Below are positions 1-6,708 of a stretch of 64,000 bases of DNA, in pieces (position 1 is the first letter of the stretch; the number at the start of each line of letters is the position of its first letter). The position numbers and the translations under genes are program-made. The notes beneath the pieces were generated by a model. The model did not search any database, had not been told where the DNA came from, and was given only the letters and a program-made list of their open reading frames with translations. Origin of the DNA: a bacterium C-53 (GTDB taxonomy: Bacteria; Bacillota; Clostridia; Lachnospirales; Lachnospiraceae); contig RAZD01000001.1 in assembly GCA_003612525.1 (NCBI GenBank), positions 1 to 64,000 on the forward strand, in the 5' to 3' direction.

Positions 1-20
1 TCTTTTGTCTTGCCATAATA

Positions 21-63
21 AAAGGCCCTCCTATGATTTTTTATTTTATCATAGAAGACCTTT
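21..63. terminator. Stem-loop, possible terminator
   Basis: AAAGG and CTATGAT pair with ATCATAG and CCTTT across an AT-rich loop. On the minus strand the stem is followed by TTTTATT, so it may end a minus-strand transcript; the gene it serves is not clear from the window. Confidence 0.4.
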
Positions 64-210
64 CAAAACACTATTTACAGAAAAAACTTCACATGCCTGA
101 AAGTTACAAAACACCCTTTTTTCTTAACATATTTTATGACAAATTCATGACAAATTTTATTATGATTATGTCTAATACCATATTATCTATAATAATAAAT
201 AGGAGAAATA

Positions 211-266
211 AAAATGCCGCAAATCCTTGATTTTTCAATATAAATCGCGAATATACGGCATTTTTT
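211..266 (-). terminator. Terminator of the tRNA operon
   Basis: AAAATGCCG and CGGCATTTTTT form the outer stem. Read on the minus strand it lies just after tRNA-Leu and ends in a T run, so it is the likely end of the seven-tRNA transcript. Confidence 0.6.
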
Positions 267-271
267 AATTA

Positions 272-351
272 TGCGGATAACAGGACTTGAACCTGCACGG
301 TCTCCCACCAGAACCTAAATCTGGCGCGTCTGCCAATTCCGCCATATCCGC
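272..351 (-). tRNA. tRNA-Leu (anticodon TAG)
   Basis: The reverse strand folds as a class II-type tRNA with acceptor GCGGATA/TATCCGC, T loop GTTCAAGTC and a five-pair anticodon stem CCAGA/TCTGG around loop TTTAGGT. The 80-nt length fits the longer variable arm of tRNA-Leu. No 3' CCA is encoded. It is the last gene of the tRNA operon. Confidence 0.95.
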
Positions 352-551
352 AAAACCTCGCAGCAGCAAACAAATATACGGCCTGCCACATGCTTTTTTA
401 TTCTACCATTGTCAGAAAGCTATGTCAACCCTTTACAACTTCACCATTTGCTCTCGTTTTCCGGCCGGTATTTTTCAGAAATACGACATCTGGTGATCTA
501 CATAAAAAAGAGCTATTTCCGAAAACTATATTTTCAAAAATAACTCTACAG

Positions 552-624
552 TGAGGCATCGGGGATTCGAACCCCGGACAACTTGATTAAAAGTCAAGTG
601 CTCTACCGACTGAGCTAATACCCC
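552..624 (-). tRNA. tRNA-Lys (anticodon TTT)
   Basis: Acceptor GGGGTAT/ATGCCTC, D arm with AGCTCAGTCGGTAGAGC, anticodon stem CTTGA/TCAAG around CTTTTAA, T arm GGGGTTCGAATCCCC. No encoded CCA. Confidence 0.95.
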
Positions 625-674
625 AGTTTATTTTGTTTTTTAAAGGCAACTATAAATATCAGCCAACCTTATAA

Positions 675-746
675 CAGGGCTAGCTGGATTTGAACCAGCG
701 AATGCAGCAGTCAAAGTGCTGTGCCTTACCGCTTGGCGATAGCCCT
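675..746 (-). tRNA. tRNA-Gln (anticodon TTG)
   Basis: Acceptor AGGGCTA/TAGCCCT, D arm typical of tRNA-Gln (CGCCAAGCGGTAAGGC), anticodon stem CAGCA/TGCTG around CTTTGAC, T loop GTTCAAATC. No encoded CCA. Confidence 0.95.
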
Positions 747-883
747 ATAGTCAAAACCACTCCGCATACTGCGAAATACTGACCTGCACCTCATCCCGGT
801 CGTATCCAAACGAATTCCACGAGCAGATAGAAAATATCAAGATGGATTCAATTCTATTTATCCCTGCTGTTTGCAGAAATCAA

Positions 884-958
884 GGTGGATAAAGGGATTC
901 GAACCCTTGGCCTCCAGAGCCACAATCTGGCGCGCTAACCAACTGCGCTATACCCACC
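884..958 (-). tRNA. tRNA-His (anticodon GTG)
   Basis: Acceptor GTGGGTA/TATCCAC with a G at position -1, anticodon stem CCAGA/TCTGG around TTGTGGC, T arm AAGGGTTCGAATCCCTT. The end at 958 includes the G-1 characteristic of tRNA-His. Confidence 0.94.
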
Positions 959-993
959 ATATATGCTGGCCTGTCCTATACGGATAAGCCAAA

Positions 994-1067
<74 letters not shown>

Positions 1068-1097
1068 ATATTTATAACAGACAGAAAACTTTCTGTA

Positions 1098-1168
1098 AGC
1101 GGGTGATGGGAATCGAACCCACGTATCTAGCTTGGAAGGCTAGTGTTCTACCATTGAACTACACCCGC
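1098..1168 (-). tRNA. tRNA-Gly (anticodon TCC)
   Basis: Acceptor GCGGGTG/CATCCGC-type pairing (GCGGGTG with CACCCGC), anticodon stem CTAGC/GCTAG around CTTCCAA, T loop GTTCGATTC. No encoded CCA. Confidence 0.95.
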
Positions 1169-1174
1169 AGGATA

Positions 1175-1249
1175 TCGGGGTGACAGGATTCGAACCTGCG
1201 GCCTCCTGGTCCCAAACCAGGCGCTCTAGCCAAACTGAGCCACACCCCG
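1175..1249 (-). tRNA. tRNA-Pro (anticodon TGG)
   Basis: Acceptor CGGGGTG/CACCCCG, anticodon stem CCTGG/CCAGG around TTTGGGA, T arm GCAGGTTCGAATCCTGT. It is the first gene of the operon, about 40 nt after the promoter. Confidence 0.95.
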
Positions 1250-1291
1250 TCATTGTTTTTTACATCATCCCCTGAACGTGACGCAACACAT

Positions 1292-1320
1292 ATTATATAT
1301 GATAAATTACCAAATGTCAA
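1292..1320 (-). promoter_or_regulatory. Consensus sigma-A promoter of the tRNA operon
   Basis: On the minus strand TTGACA (1315-1320) and TATAAT (1292-1297) are both perfect and 17 bp apart. It points into tRNA-Pro and is the obvious start of the tRNA operon. Confidence 0.88.
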
Positions 1321-1806
1321 CTACCTCTCCAAAAAATTTATCGTAAAATGCAATTTATTTTCTTTGTCAATCTCCATTATTATGTACGACGGCTTTCTGC
1401 CCTCCTGCCGCGGATATGAGATACTCCCTGGGTTCACTGCCACAATGCCGCCTTTTTCATGTACCACAGGCTTATGCGTATGTCCATACATCACAATATC
1501 AATTCCTTTTGCCTTTGCCTCCTCCATGATGCGCTCCGGTCCCATCGAAACATTATAATAATGCCCATGTGTAAGCCAAACCTTATGTTTTTTAAGTTCA
1601 AACTCACGTTCACTTGGAAGCGGTGAAAAGAAATCATTATTTCCTGTTACAATTTCCATCGGGCATCCCGCCTTCTTACCAATTTTATACTCCTCGCCCT
1701 CCACATCGCCGCAATGAATCAACATATCAATCGGTTTCACCTTCCTGAGAACCTTATCTATATTTTCACTGTGCCTATGTGAATCGCTTACAATCAATAT
1801 TTTCAT
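1321..1806 (-). CDS. YfcE/MJ0936-family metallophosphoesterase
   Basis: A 161-residue cytosolic metal-dependent phosphodiesterase. Visible ligands are DSH near residues 8-10, HCGDVEG, the GNND block, THGH and a C-terminal GHTH, which is the complete motif set of the YfcE/MJ0936 group; the natural substrate of this group is not settled. The start at 1806 (MKILIVSDSH) is preferred to an ATG four codons upstream because GGAGG lies five bases before it. It follows rdgB by about 40 bp, and in many Firmicutes these two genes form one operon. The stop lies next to the tRNA promoter. Confidence 0.88.
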   Translation of the reverse strand: MKILIVSDSHRHSENIDKVLRKVKPIDMLIHCGDVEGEEYKIGKKAGCPMEIVTGNNDFFSPLPSEREFELKKHKVWLTHGHYYNVSMGPERIMEEAKAKGIDIVMYGHTHKPVVHEKGGIVAVNPGSISYPRQEGRKPSYIIMEIDKENKLHFTINFLER

Positions 1807-1845
1807 TTCAGCCTCCATAATGCCGTCTTAAAGCCTTTTCACCTC

Positions 1846-2433
1846 TCACACTATGATTTCTTTCATCTTTCTAAGAGCCTTTCCTCTATGGCTCTCTTCG
1901 TTCTTCTGTTCCAAAGTCAGCTCAGCAGTGGTACAACCATATTGTGGAAGAACAAAAATAGGATCGTAACCAAACCCGTTTTCTCCCTTCTCCTCATATC
2001 CAATTCTGCCTTCCATGCAAGCTCTTACTACCTCACTGCTTCCATCCGGAAAAACAGCCGCTACAGCACACACAAAACGCGCGGTGCGCTTTTCATCATC
2101 CACTCCGGCAAGACGTTCGATCAGTCTTGCATTCTTTATATGATAAGAAGTATCCTCACCCATATAACGTGCCGAATAAATTCCCGGCTCTTTATTCAGA
2201 TAATCAATTTCCAGACCTGAATCATCCGCAAGCACAAGCTCATGACACTTTTCCCAAACAAGACGCGCCTTAATCAGGGCATTTTCTTCAAAGCTGTTTC
2301 CGTCTTCCTGAATCACCACATCAATTCCCGCATCTGCCATCGATAAAATTTCAAATTCAGCATCCGCCATAATTGATTTTATTTCCCGCATTTTGCCCTG
2401 ATTACCTGTTGCAAATATTAGCTTTCTCTTCAT
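1846..2433 (-). CDS. rdgB: XTP/dITP diphosphatase (RdgB/HAM1)
   Basis: A 195-residue nucleotide-pool sanitising enzyme that hydrolyses XTP, ITP and dITP to monophosphates so that deaminated purines are not incorporated. It has the family motifs FATGNQGKMREIK at the N-terminus, SFEENALIKA, ADDSGLEID and GFGYDPIF, and the normal family length. Its ATG overlaps the stop codon of the upstream amidase gene (ATGA), so the two are translationally coupled. The last residues end in a short KEIIV, as in many homologues. Confidence 0.93.
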   Translation of the reverse strand: MKRKLIFATGNQGKMREIKSIMADAEFEILSMADAGIDVVIQEDGNSFEENALIKARLVWEKCHELVLADDSGLEIDYLNKEPGIYSARYMGEDTSYHIKNARLIERLAGVDDEKRTARFVCAVAAVFPDGSSEVVRACMEGRIGYEEKGENGFGYDPIFVLPQYGCTTAELTLEQKNEESHRGKALRKMKEIIV

Positions 2434-3437
2434 TTTTCAGCTCCTTCGTATACCTGCATAATTCCATTGTATATACAGTCTGCCATTTTATCAAGATATT
2501 TTTCATCTGTCAGCCTCAGCGCTTCCTGTTTGTTTGTAAGATACCCTGTCTGAACCATTACTGAAGGCACCTCAAGGCCATCAAGAATCGGAATGCCATC
2601 CACAAACTCTCTCCGGACTGTCGCAGACATTGCTTCTAATTCTTCTTCCATACATCCGGCCAGATTTTCGTACGGCCGCTTCGCTAAAATCTCGATCCCT
2701 TTGGTCACACGTGTTTTTGAATCCGCATTACAGTGAATGCTGACAAACAAATCAGCCTGGACTTCATCCGCCAAACGAATGCGTTCCTCTGTATCGACCA
2801 TATTATCATCCGCTCTTGTATAATACACCCGGACCCCTGCTGACTCAAGCTTCTCCCCTGTCTTAAGAACAGTATTTAATGCGACACTCTTCTCCTCAAC
2901 CTGATAAACAACCGTCCCCGCATCCTCACCGCCATGTCCTGCATCAAGCACAACAATGTAAGGATACATTTCACTCGGCGGCAGAAATTTCAGATAAAGA
3001 TGATTTGATTCAATCCTCTTCTCATACTCACAAAACCTGGATAATTCAAAATCGAGCCTCGCAACCCCCTGCGCATAGCCATACATCTGACGTGTAATAT
3101 ATTGATTGCTTCCGGACAAAGAATGATGATAAAAGAAATCTTCCGGAACATTTTTCATCGTAACCATTATTTTATGTGAGGACCTGTCATTGATAATCTC
3201 AATTTTCTCCTCCGTCATCTCTGCCGGCAGAGGAATACAGATATACCCCAGATTATCGGTCTGTCCATTTTTTTCAAAAGATCCGTTCTCCTCCATTATC
3301 ATAGCGTCCGTAAACAGTTCTCCCGGTTCTTCCAATTGGTTTCTCTGTATAAAAAATACAGCCATCCCCACCATCGAAATAACAGAAAACACGATACAAA
3401 CTACAAATGATTTTGTCATTAACTTCCACTTCTTCAC
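2430..3437 (-). CDS. N-acetylmuramoyl-L-alanine amidase (Amidase_3), atypical active site
   Basis: About 335 residues: a short cytosolic tail, one membrane helix near residues 10-30, an extra domain of about 130 residues, then an Amidase_3 domain from VVLDAGHGGEDAG. The zinc ligands are present (DAGHGG, the Glu of EEKSVALN, and SIHCN). The catalytic Glu normally found in VE-x-GF-L-x-N is Gln here (MVQTGYLTN, codon CAG at 2550-2552), so the hydrolase may be inactive or altered. A GTG start at 3437 is chosen since AGGAG lies 7 bp before it, while the ATG two codons upstream is too close. It resembles CwlD-type spore amidases in its membrane anchor but is longer. Confidence 0.8.
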   Translation of the reverse strand: MKKWKLMTKSFVVCIVFSVISMVGMAVFFIQRNQLEEPGELFTDAMIMEENGSFEKNGQTDNLGYICIPLPAEMTEEKIEIINDRSSHKIMVTMKNVPEDFFYHHSLSGSNQYITRQMYGYAQGVARLDFELSRFCEYEKRIESNHLYLKFLPPSEMYPYIVVLDAGHGGEDAGTVVYQVEEKSVALNTVLKTGEKLESAGVRVYYTRADDNMVDTEERIRLADEVQADLFVSIHCNADSKTRVTKGIEILAKRPYENLAGCMEEELEAMSATVRREFVDGIPILDGLEVPSVMVQTGYLTNKQEALRLTDEKYLDKMADCIYNGIMQVYEGAEK

Positions 3438-3472
3438 AATCATTCTCCTGATTTTTCAATGTAAGAAGAAGT

Positions 3473-3505
3473 TCCTGACGCTCCGCCTAAAGCAAAACGT
3501 CAGGA
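3473..3505 (-). terminator. Stem-loop after the methyltransferase gene
   Basis: TCCTGACG and CGTCAGGA form an 8-bp stem between the methyltransferase stop and the amidase start. There is no long T run, so it could attenuate rather than fully stop transcription. Confidence 0.4.
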
Positions 3506-3515
3506 GAATTTTCCC

Positions 3516-4664
3516 TTACTCTGTTTTTTTCGGCGGTTTTGCACCAGGAAACTGATAATAATACGTTTTCATCATACCATTATAAATTTTCCTGTTTTTT
3601 TGGGCCTTTCTTCCCAGATACCGCTCTGCTTCCTCGTATCCCGTAATTATATAAAAGGACCAGTCACGCAGCCGCTGCATGCTTTCTTCAAATGATGAAT
3701 AAAGCGCCGGCAGATCTTTTTTCTCTTCGATTCGCTCCCCATAAGGAGGGTTCGTGATTAAAAATCCATATTTTTTCGGATGGCTTAGTTCCTGAACCGG
3801 TCTCTGCTGAAAATGGATGAGAGTTTCAACTCCGGCGAGCCTTGCATTCTCCCGCGCAGATTTAATAATATCCGCATCAATATCGTACCCCTGAATATCG
3901 GTCTCTACGGATAAGTCCATAAGATCCCTCGCCTCATCCACACACTCATACCAGCATTTTCTGCGTACGAGTTCTTTCCAGTTTTCAGCGGTAAACGAAC
4001 GGTTCATACCCGGTGCGATATTTGCCGCCATCAATGCTGCCTCAATCGGAATCGTACCACTTCCGCAAAACGGATCCACTAATATTCTTTCACGGTTCCA
4101 GGGCGTCAGCATAATTAATGCCGCCGCCAGGTTTTCAGCAATCGGCGCCTTACTGACAAGCTTTCTGTATCCCCGCTTGTGCAGAGATTCCCCTGTCGTA
4201 TCAAGCCCTATTGTCACCTCATCCTTTTTAATAAACACGCGGAAAGGATATCTCTCCCCATCTTCCGGGAACCATCCCACACCATAATGCTGTTTCATCC
4301 GCTCTACCATAGCTTTTTTTATAATGGACTGAATATCTGTCGGACTAAACAGTCTGCTCTTTACACTCGCAGCTTTTGCCACCCAGAACTTTGCATTTAC
4401 AGGCAGATATTCTTCCCAGGGAATCGCCTTTGTTCCTTCAAAAAGTTCATCAAATGTTTGTGCATTGAAAACACCCGTCCTGATCAATATTCTTTCCGCA
4501 GTTCGCAGAAAAATATTTGCCCTGGCAACAGCATCCTCATCTCCGGCAAAGACCACGCGCCCGTCTTCCACCTGCACAATCTCATACCCCAAATCCATAA
4601 TTTCTTTTTTTAATACTGCCTCCAGTCCAAAATGGCACGGAGCAATCAAATCAAATTTTCTCAT
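3516..4664 (-). CDS. THUMP-domain rRNA methyltransferase (RlmL/YpsC family)
   Basis: A 382-residue class I SAM-dependent RNA methyltransferase. The N-terminal third is a THUMP RNA-binding region; the SAM site is seen as DPFCGSGTIPIEAA near residue 198 and the N2-guanine methylating motif as TNPPYGERI near residue 305. It corresponds to the N-terminal enzyme of E. coli RlmL (23S rRNA m2G2445), which in Firmicutes exists as a separate protein called YpsC. The RBS is GGAG five bases before ATG. Target position is inferred from the family. Confidence 0.88.
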   Translation of the reverse strand: MRKFDLIAPCHFGLEAVLKKEIMDLGYEIVQVEDGRVVFAGDEDAVARANIFLRTAERILIRTGVFNAQTFDELFEGTKAIPWEEYLPVNAKFWVAKAASVKSRLFSPTDIQSIIKKAMVERMKQHYGVGWFPEDGERYPFRVFIKKDEVTIGLDTTGESLHKRGYRKLVSKAPIAENLAAALIMLTPWNRERILVDPFCGSGTIPIEAALMAANIAPGMNRSFTAENWKELVRRKCWYECVDEARDLMDLSVETDIQGYDIDADIIKSARENARLAGVETLIHFQQRPVQELSHPKKYGFLITNPPYGERIEEKKDLPALYSSFEESMQRLRDWSFYIITGYEEAERYLGRKAQKNRKIYNGMMKTYYYQFPGAKPPKKTE

Positions 4665-4705
4665 CTGTACTCCAATCCGTACTTAAATCGTCTCTTCTTC
4701 CTATA

Positions 4706-5026
4706 TTATGATAACCCATTTCGTGTGTCAACATAATTTACCCCACGATAAGCCAGAATTCCACCGCTTACCGTTTTAACCTTATACCCATGTTTCAGCA
4801 TAAACCGTGATGTAATCATACTCGCTCCGCCTCTGTCACAGTATAAAATATAGGTTTTATCCCTGGACAGTTTCAACAGCTTTTCTTCATCATCATAGTT
4901 TATATGGCAGGCGTCTTTTATATGTCCCTGCGAATACTCTTCATCATCCCGCAAATCAATAATCTCATATTCTTTTATCCCTATATATCTATCCAGCTCT
5001 TTTGCCGGTATAATGTCTATTTGCAT
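4706..5026 (-). CDS. Single-domain rhodanese-like protein
   Basis: A 106-residue rhodanese fold with the active-site loop YCDRGGAS; the sulfur-carrying Cys is about residue 63. The family transfers sulfane sulfur to acceptors. The start at 5026 (MQIDIIPAKE) is fixed by a GGAGG five bases upstream; a longer reading frame to 5098 would run through the terminator hairpin at 5077-5103 and lacks a ribosome site. DLRDDEEYSQGHI is the usual substrate-loop signature. It stands alone between two terminator-bounded units. Confidence 0.85.
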   Translation of the reverse strand: MQIDIIPAKELDRYIGIKEYEIIDLRDDEEYSQGHIKDACHINYDDEEKLLKLSRDKTYILYCDRGGASMITSRFMLKHGYKVKTVSGGILAYRGVNYVDTRNGLS

Positions 5027-5070
5027 AAAAGCCTCCGATAAGCCTAAAATTTCTCTCATTATAAGATATG

Positions 5071-5103
5071 AAAAAACGGTTGCATCGTTCCGATGCAACC
5101 GTT
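5071..5103 (-). terminator. Strong terminator after the Ser-Gln-Asn repeat gene
   Basis: ACGGTTGCATCG and CGATGCAACCGT make a perfect 12-bp stem with a 3-nt loop, followed on the minus strand by TTTTTTC. It ends the small gene at 5119-5295 and separates it from the rhodanese gene. Confidence 0.9.
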
Positions 5104-5118
5104 GGACATGCAGCCTGC

Positions 5119-5295
5119 TTAATATTTGCTGCTGTTGTTCTGAGTACTGTTCTGAGAGTAATTCTGCGTACTGTTCTGAGAATTGTTCTGAGAATTGTTG
5201 GCACCCATCTTGTTCTGGCTCTTGTTTTTTGTTGAGTTCTGACTCTTGTTGTTTTCCTGATTTTTGTTTGAGTAATTGCTTGAATTTTCTGACAT
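5119..5295 (-). CDS. 58-residue Ser/Gln/Asn-rich repeat protein
   Basis: The protein begins MSENSSNYSNKNQENNKSQN and ends NNSSKY; in between it repeats S-Q-N units (NNSQN, NNSQN, NSTQN, YSQN, NSTQN). It has one Met, no Cys and no membrane segment, and about two thirds of it is Asn, Gln or Ser, so it is probably disordered. Support for a real gene: GGGAG eight bases before ATG, a perfect terminator just after the stop, and biased in-frame repeats. Such short Q/N/S-rich proteins occur in spore-formers, some as spore proteins, but no family is recognised here. Function unknown. Confidence 0.72.
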   Translation of the reverse strand: MSENSSNYSNKNQENNKSQNSTKNKSQNKMGANNSQNNSQNSTQNYSQNSTQNNSSKY

Positions 5296-5312
5296 AATCT
5301 TAACTCCCTTCA

Positions 5313-5328
5313 GGAGGAATTCCTCCCA
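5313..5328 (-). promoter_or_regulatory. Palindrome in the leader of the Ser-Gln-Asn gene
   Basis: GGAGGAATTCCTCC is a self-complementary 14-mer lying about 20 nt before the start codon of the small gene. It contains a Shine-Dalgarno-like GGAGG and could fold on itself or act as a protein site. Confidence 0.35.
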
Positions 5329-5428
5329 TATTTATTTTGTACGCTACTATTATCTCAGATTCACATTTTTTTATTCATCACCTAGAATATAATTTTTAAT
5401 TTTTTTTTAAGATTCCTTCAATTTTATA

Positions 5429-5457
5429 TTGCATTTTCTGAAAAGAAATGTTAAAAT
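5429..5457 (+). promoter_or_regulatory. Promoter of candidate small RNA
   Basis: TTGCAT (5429-5434) and TAAAAT (5452-5457) are spaced by 17 bp on the plus strand and lead into a short unit that ends at a strong terminator with no protein gene between. Confidence 0.5.
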
Positions 5458-5463
5458 ACTAAC

Positions 5464-5570
5464 TGTAAAAAGAGTTTACCCTTCAAAAATTCTTTTTACA
5501 ATAACCCCTTATTAATTATTTATACTCCCCTCATTGCGAACTCTAGTTTCCCTGGAGTTCGCATTTTTTT
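5464..5570 (+). ncRNA. Candidate small RNA of about 107 nt
   Basis: A unit with its own sigma-A-like promoter, an internal stem (GTAAAAAGA 5465-5473 with TCTTTTTAC 5491-5499) and a classic rho-independent terminator (TGCGAACTC 5535-5543, GAGTTCGCA 5555-5563, seven T). It carries no good ORF. Its terminator stem is antisense to the end of a possible 20-codon minus-strand ORF. No known RNA family is recognised; the call rests on promoter plus terminator only. Confidence 0.45.
5535..5570 (+). terminator. Rho-independent terminator
   Basis: Nine-base-pair stem TGCGAACTC/GAGTTCGCA with an 11-nt loop followed by seven T on the plus strand. Confidence 0.8.
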
Positions 5571-5605
5571 ATGGACATACTTCCTGAATATAATTTATTC
5601 CCCAT
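5543..5605 (-). CDS. Possible 20-residue peptide
   Basis: A very good ribosome site (GGGAGGTGATTTG then ATG) is followed by 20 codons: MGNKLYSGSMSIKKCELQGN. The peptide has one Cys and no membrane segment. No promoter was identified, and it runs antisense to the candidate small RNA, so coding is uncertain. Confidence 0.3.
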   Translation of the reverse strand: MGNKLYSGSMSIKKCELQGN

Positions 5606-5705
5606 CAAATCACCTCCCAAACCACCAAATTTATGCAGCGCTAAGTCATGAAAAGCACAGATGCTTTCCAGGCAAACCTGTTCTTCCCACACAATATCAA
5701 AAAAA

Positions 5706-5725
5706 TTCCGCAGCTATCTGCGGAA
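5706..5725 (-). terminator. Terminator overlapping the stop of the HAAS gene
   Basis: TTCCGCAG and CTGCGGAA pair around a 4-nt loop that contains the stop codon; the minus strand continues with seven T. Confidence 0.85.
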
Positions 5726-6139
5726 CATTTTCACTAAATAAACAATGCAGGCAACAGGAACAATAATCGGCAGAAGTGAAACCACTACCGAACTGGCTGC
5801 TCCGACAACCACGAAGGCAGCAACCAAAACCAGCAGAAGCATCGCCCACCCGGGAAGACGGAACATACGACCCGACCGTTCCTCATATACCTCCTCCGTA
5901 CCCTGTTCATCATATGCATAAAATGCCTGCGAATTTCCTGTTCCATGCGTATCAATAATTGTTTTGGCAATCAGACGGGGATCCCCAAGGCTTTGCAGAA
6001 CTTCCGATTCCGATCTTCCTTTACGCATTTCAGTCACAATATAATCGTTATAATAATTCAAATTTTCATTCACAGTTTCTGCACTCACTTCTCCCGCCAA
6101 AGTCTGACGAAGTACCTTTAAAAACTCCTGCCTGTCCAT
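5714..6139 (-). CDS. HAAS/DUF1700-type membrane protein
   Basis: A 141-residue protein with an N-terminal helical HAAS domain (MDRQEFLKVLRQTL...SLGDPRLIAKTI) of about 65 residues, a linker, and one or two membrane helices near 97-135. The HAAS domain is a small cytosolic helical module often paired with PadR regulators or anti-sigma-like partners; none is next to it here. RBS AGGAG six bases before ATG. An AT-rich stretch with TATACTATAAT-like sequence about 45 bp upstream is the likely promoter. Role unknown. Confidence 0.75.
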   Translation of the reverse strand: MDRQEFLKVLRQTLAGEVSAETVNENLNYYNDYIVTEMRKGRSESEVLQSLGDPRLIAKTIIDTHGTGNSQAFYAYDEQGTEEVYEERSGRMFRLPGWAMLLLVLVAAFVVVGAASSVVVSLLPIIVPVACIVYLVKMFRR

Positions 6140-6336
6140 TTCTATTCTCCTGTTATCTGATATTTAGATAAAAAGTATATCTATTATAGTATAACACATA
6201 GATCGGAGCAGCAATTATTAATTTTCCATGAACTCCGTAAATTATCTGTCACAGTGATGAGTCGTCTCCCGATCATCATTCAAATGACCAGCTTCAGCTA
6301 AGCTTACAAGCAGCCGGAGCTTTCATAAAGGCCTTC

Positions 6337-6603
6337 TCATTTTTTCATTTCTTTCCACTGGGCATTCAGCCAATCAGCCGCTTCCATTTTTCCTTCCTCA
6401 CCAAAGCCGAACTCTTTCACTGTCTTTTTATCCTCTGGCGTTTTATCAAAGCAAAACGGTTCAGGCCATACAGTCACCCGCAGTTTTACTTCCCCTTCCT
6501 CACCTTCTACCTTGTTCAAACGATACCTCATGCCATCCATACTGCCGGTATAATCTTCTTTTTTCAATATATTTAAGTTCAGAAAGTTTTCTCTGTCAAT
6601 CAT
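6337..6603 (-). CDS. Conserved hypothetical protein, 88 residues
   Basis: Soluble acidic protein, MIDRENFLNLNILKKEDYTG at the N-terminus, with KLRVTVWPEPFCFDKTP in the middle and AADWLNAQW near the end. It is not assigned to a named family; similar short proteins occur in Lachnospiraceae. The start at 6603 is chosen because GGAGG lies five bases upstream; the frame remains open nine codons further without a ribosome site. Confidence 0.65.
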   Translation of the reverse strand: MIDRENFLNLNILKKEDYTGSMDGMRYRLNKVEGEEGEVKLRVTVWPEPFCFDKTPEDKKTVKEFGFGEEGKMEAADWLNAQWKEMKK

Positions 6604-6653
6604 TCTATCCTCCATTCTGCTTTTCTGCAAATACAGAATACCTTATCCAAGCA

Positions 6654-6679
6654 AAACGGAGGCACAAAGGCCTCCGTTT
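6654..6679 (-). terminator. Terminator of the PTS operon
   Basis: AAACGGAGGC and GCCTCCGTTT form a perfect 10-bp stem with a 6-nt loop; the minus strand continues as TTTTGC. Confidence 0.8.
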
Positions 6680-6708
6680 ACCAGGATTCAAAAATTGTCA
6701 TTATGTAC

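Noticed and set aside
33-230. 65-codon plus-strand ORF at the window start
   Set aside because: It begins inside a stem-loop, has no ribosome site and overlaps the tRNA terminator region.
1098-1249. tRNA operon as an integration site
   Set aside because: No integrase or repeated tRNA 3' end is found nearby; the only element uses pdaB.
5013-5297. Cys-rich 94-codon ORF (YCSENCSENC repeats) on the plus strand
   Set aside because: It is the complement of the Ser-Gln-Asn repeat gene; the minus strand has the ribosome site and terminator.
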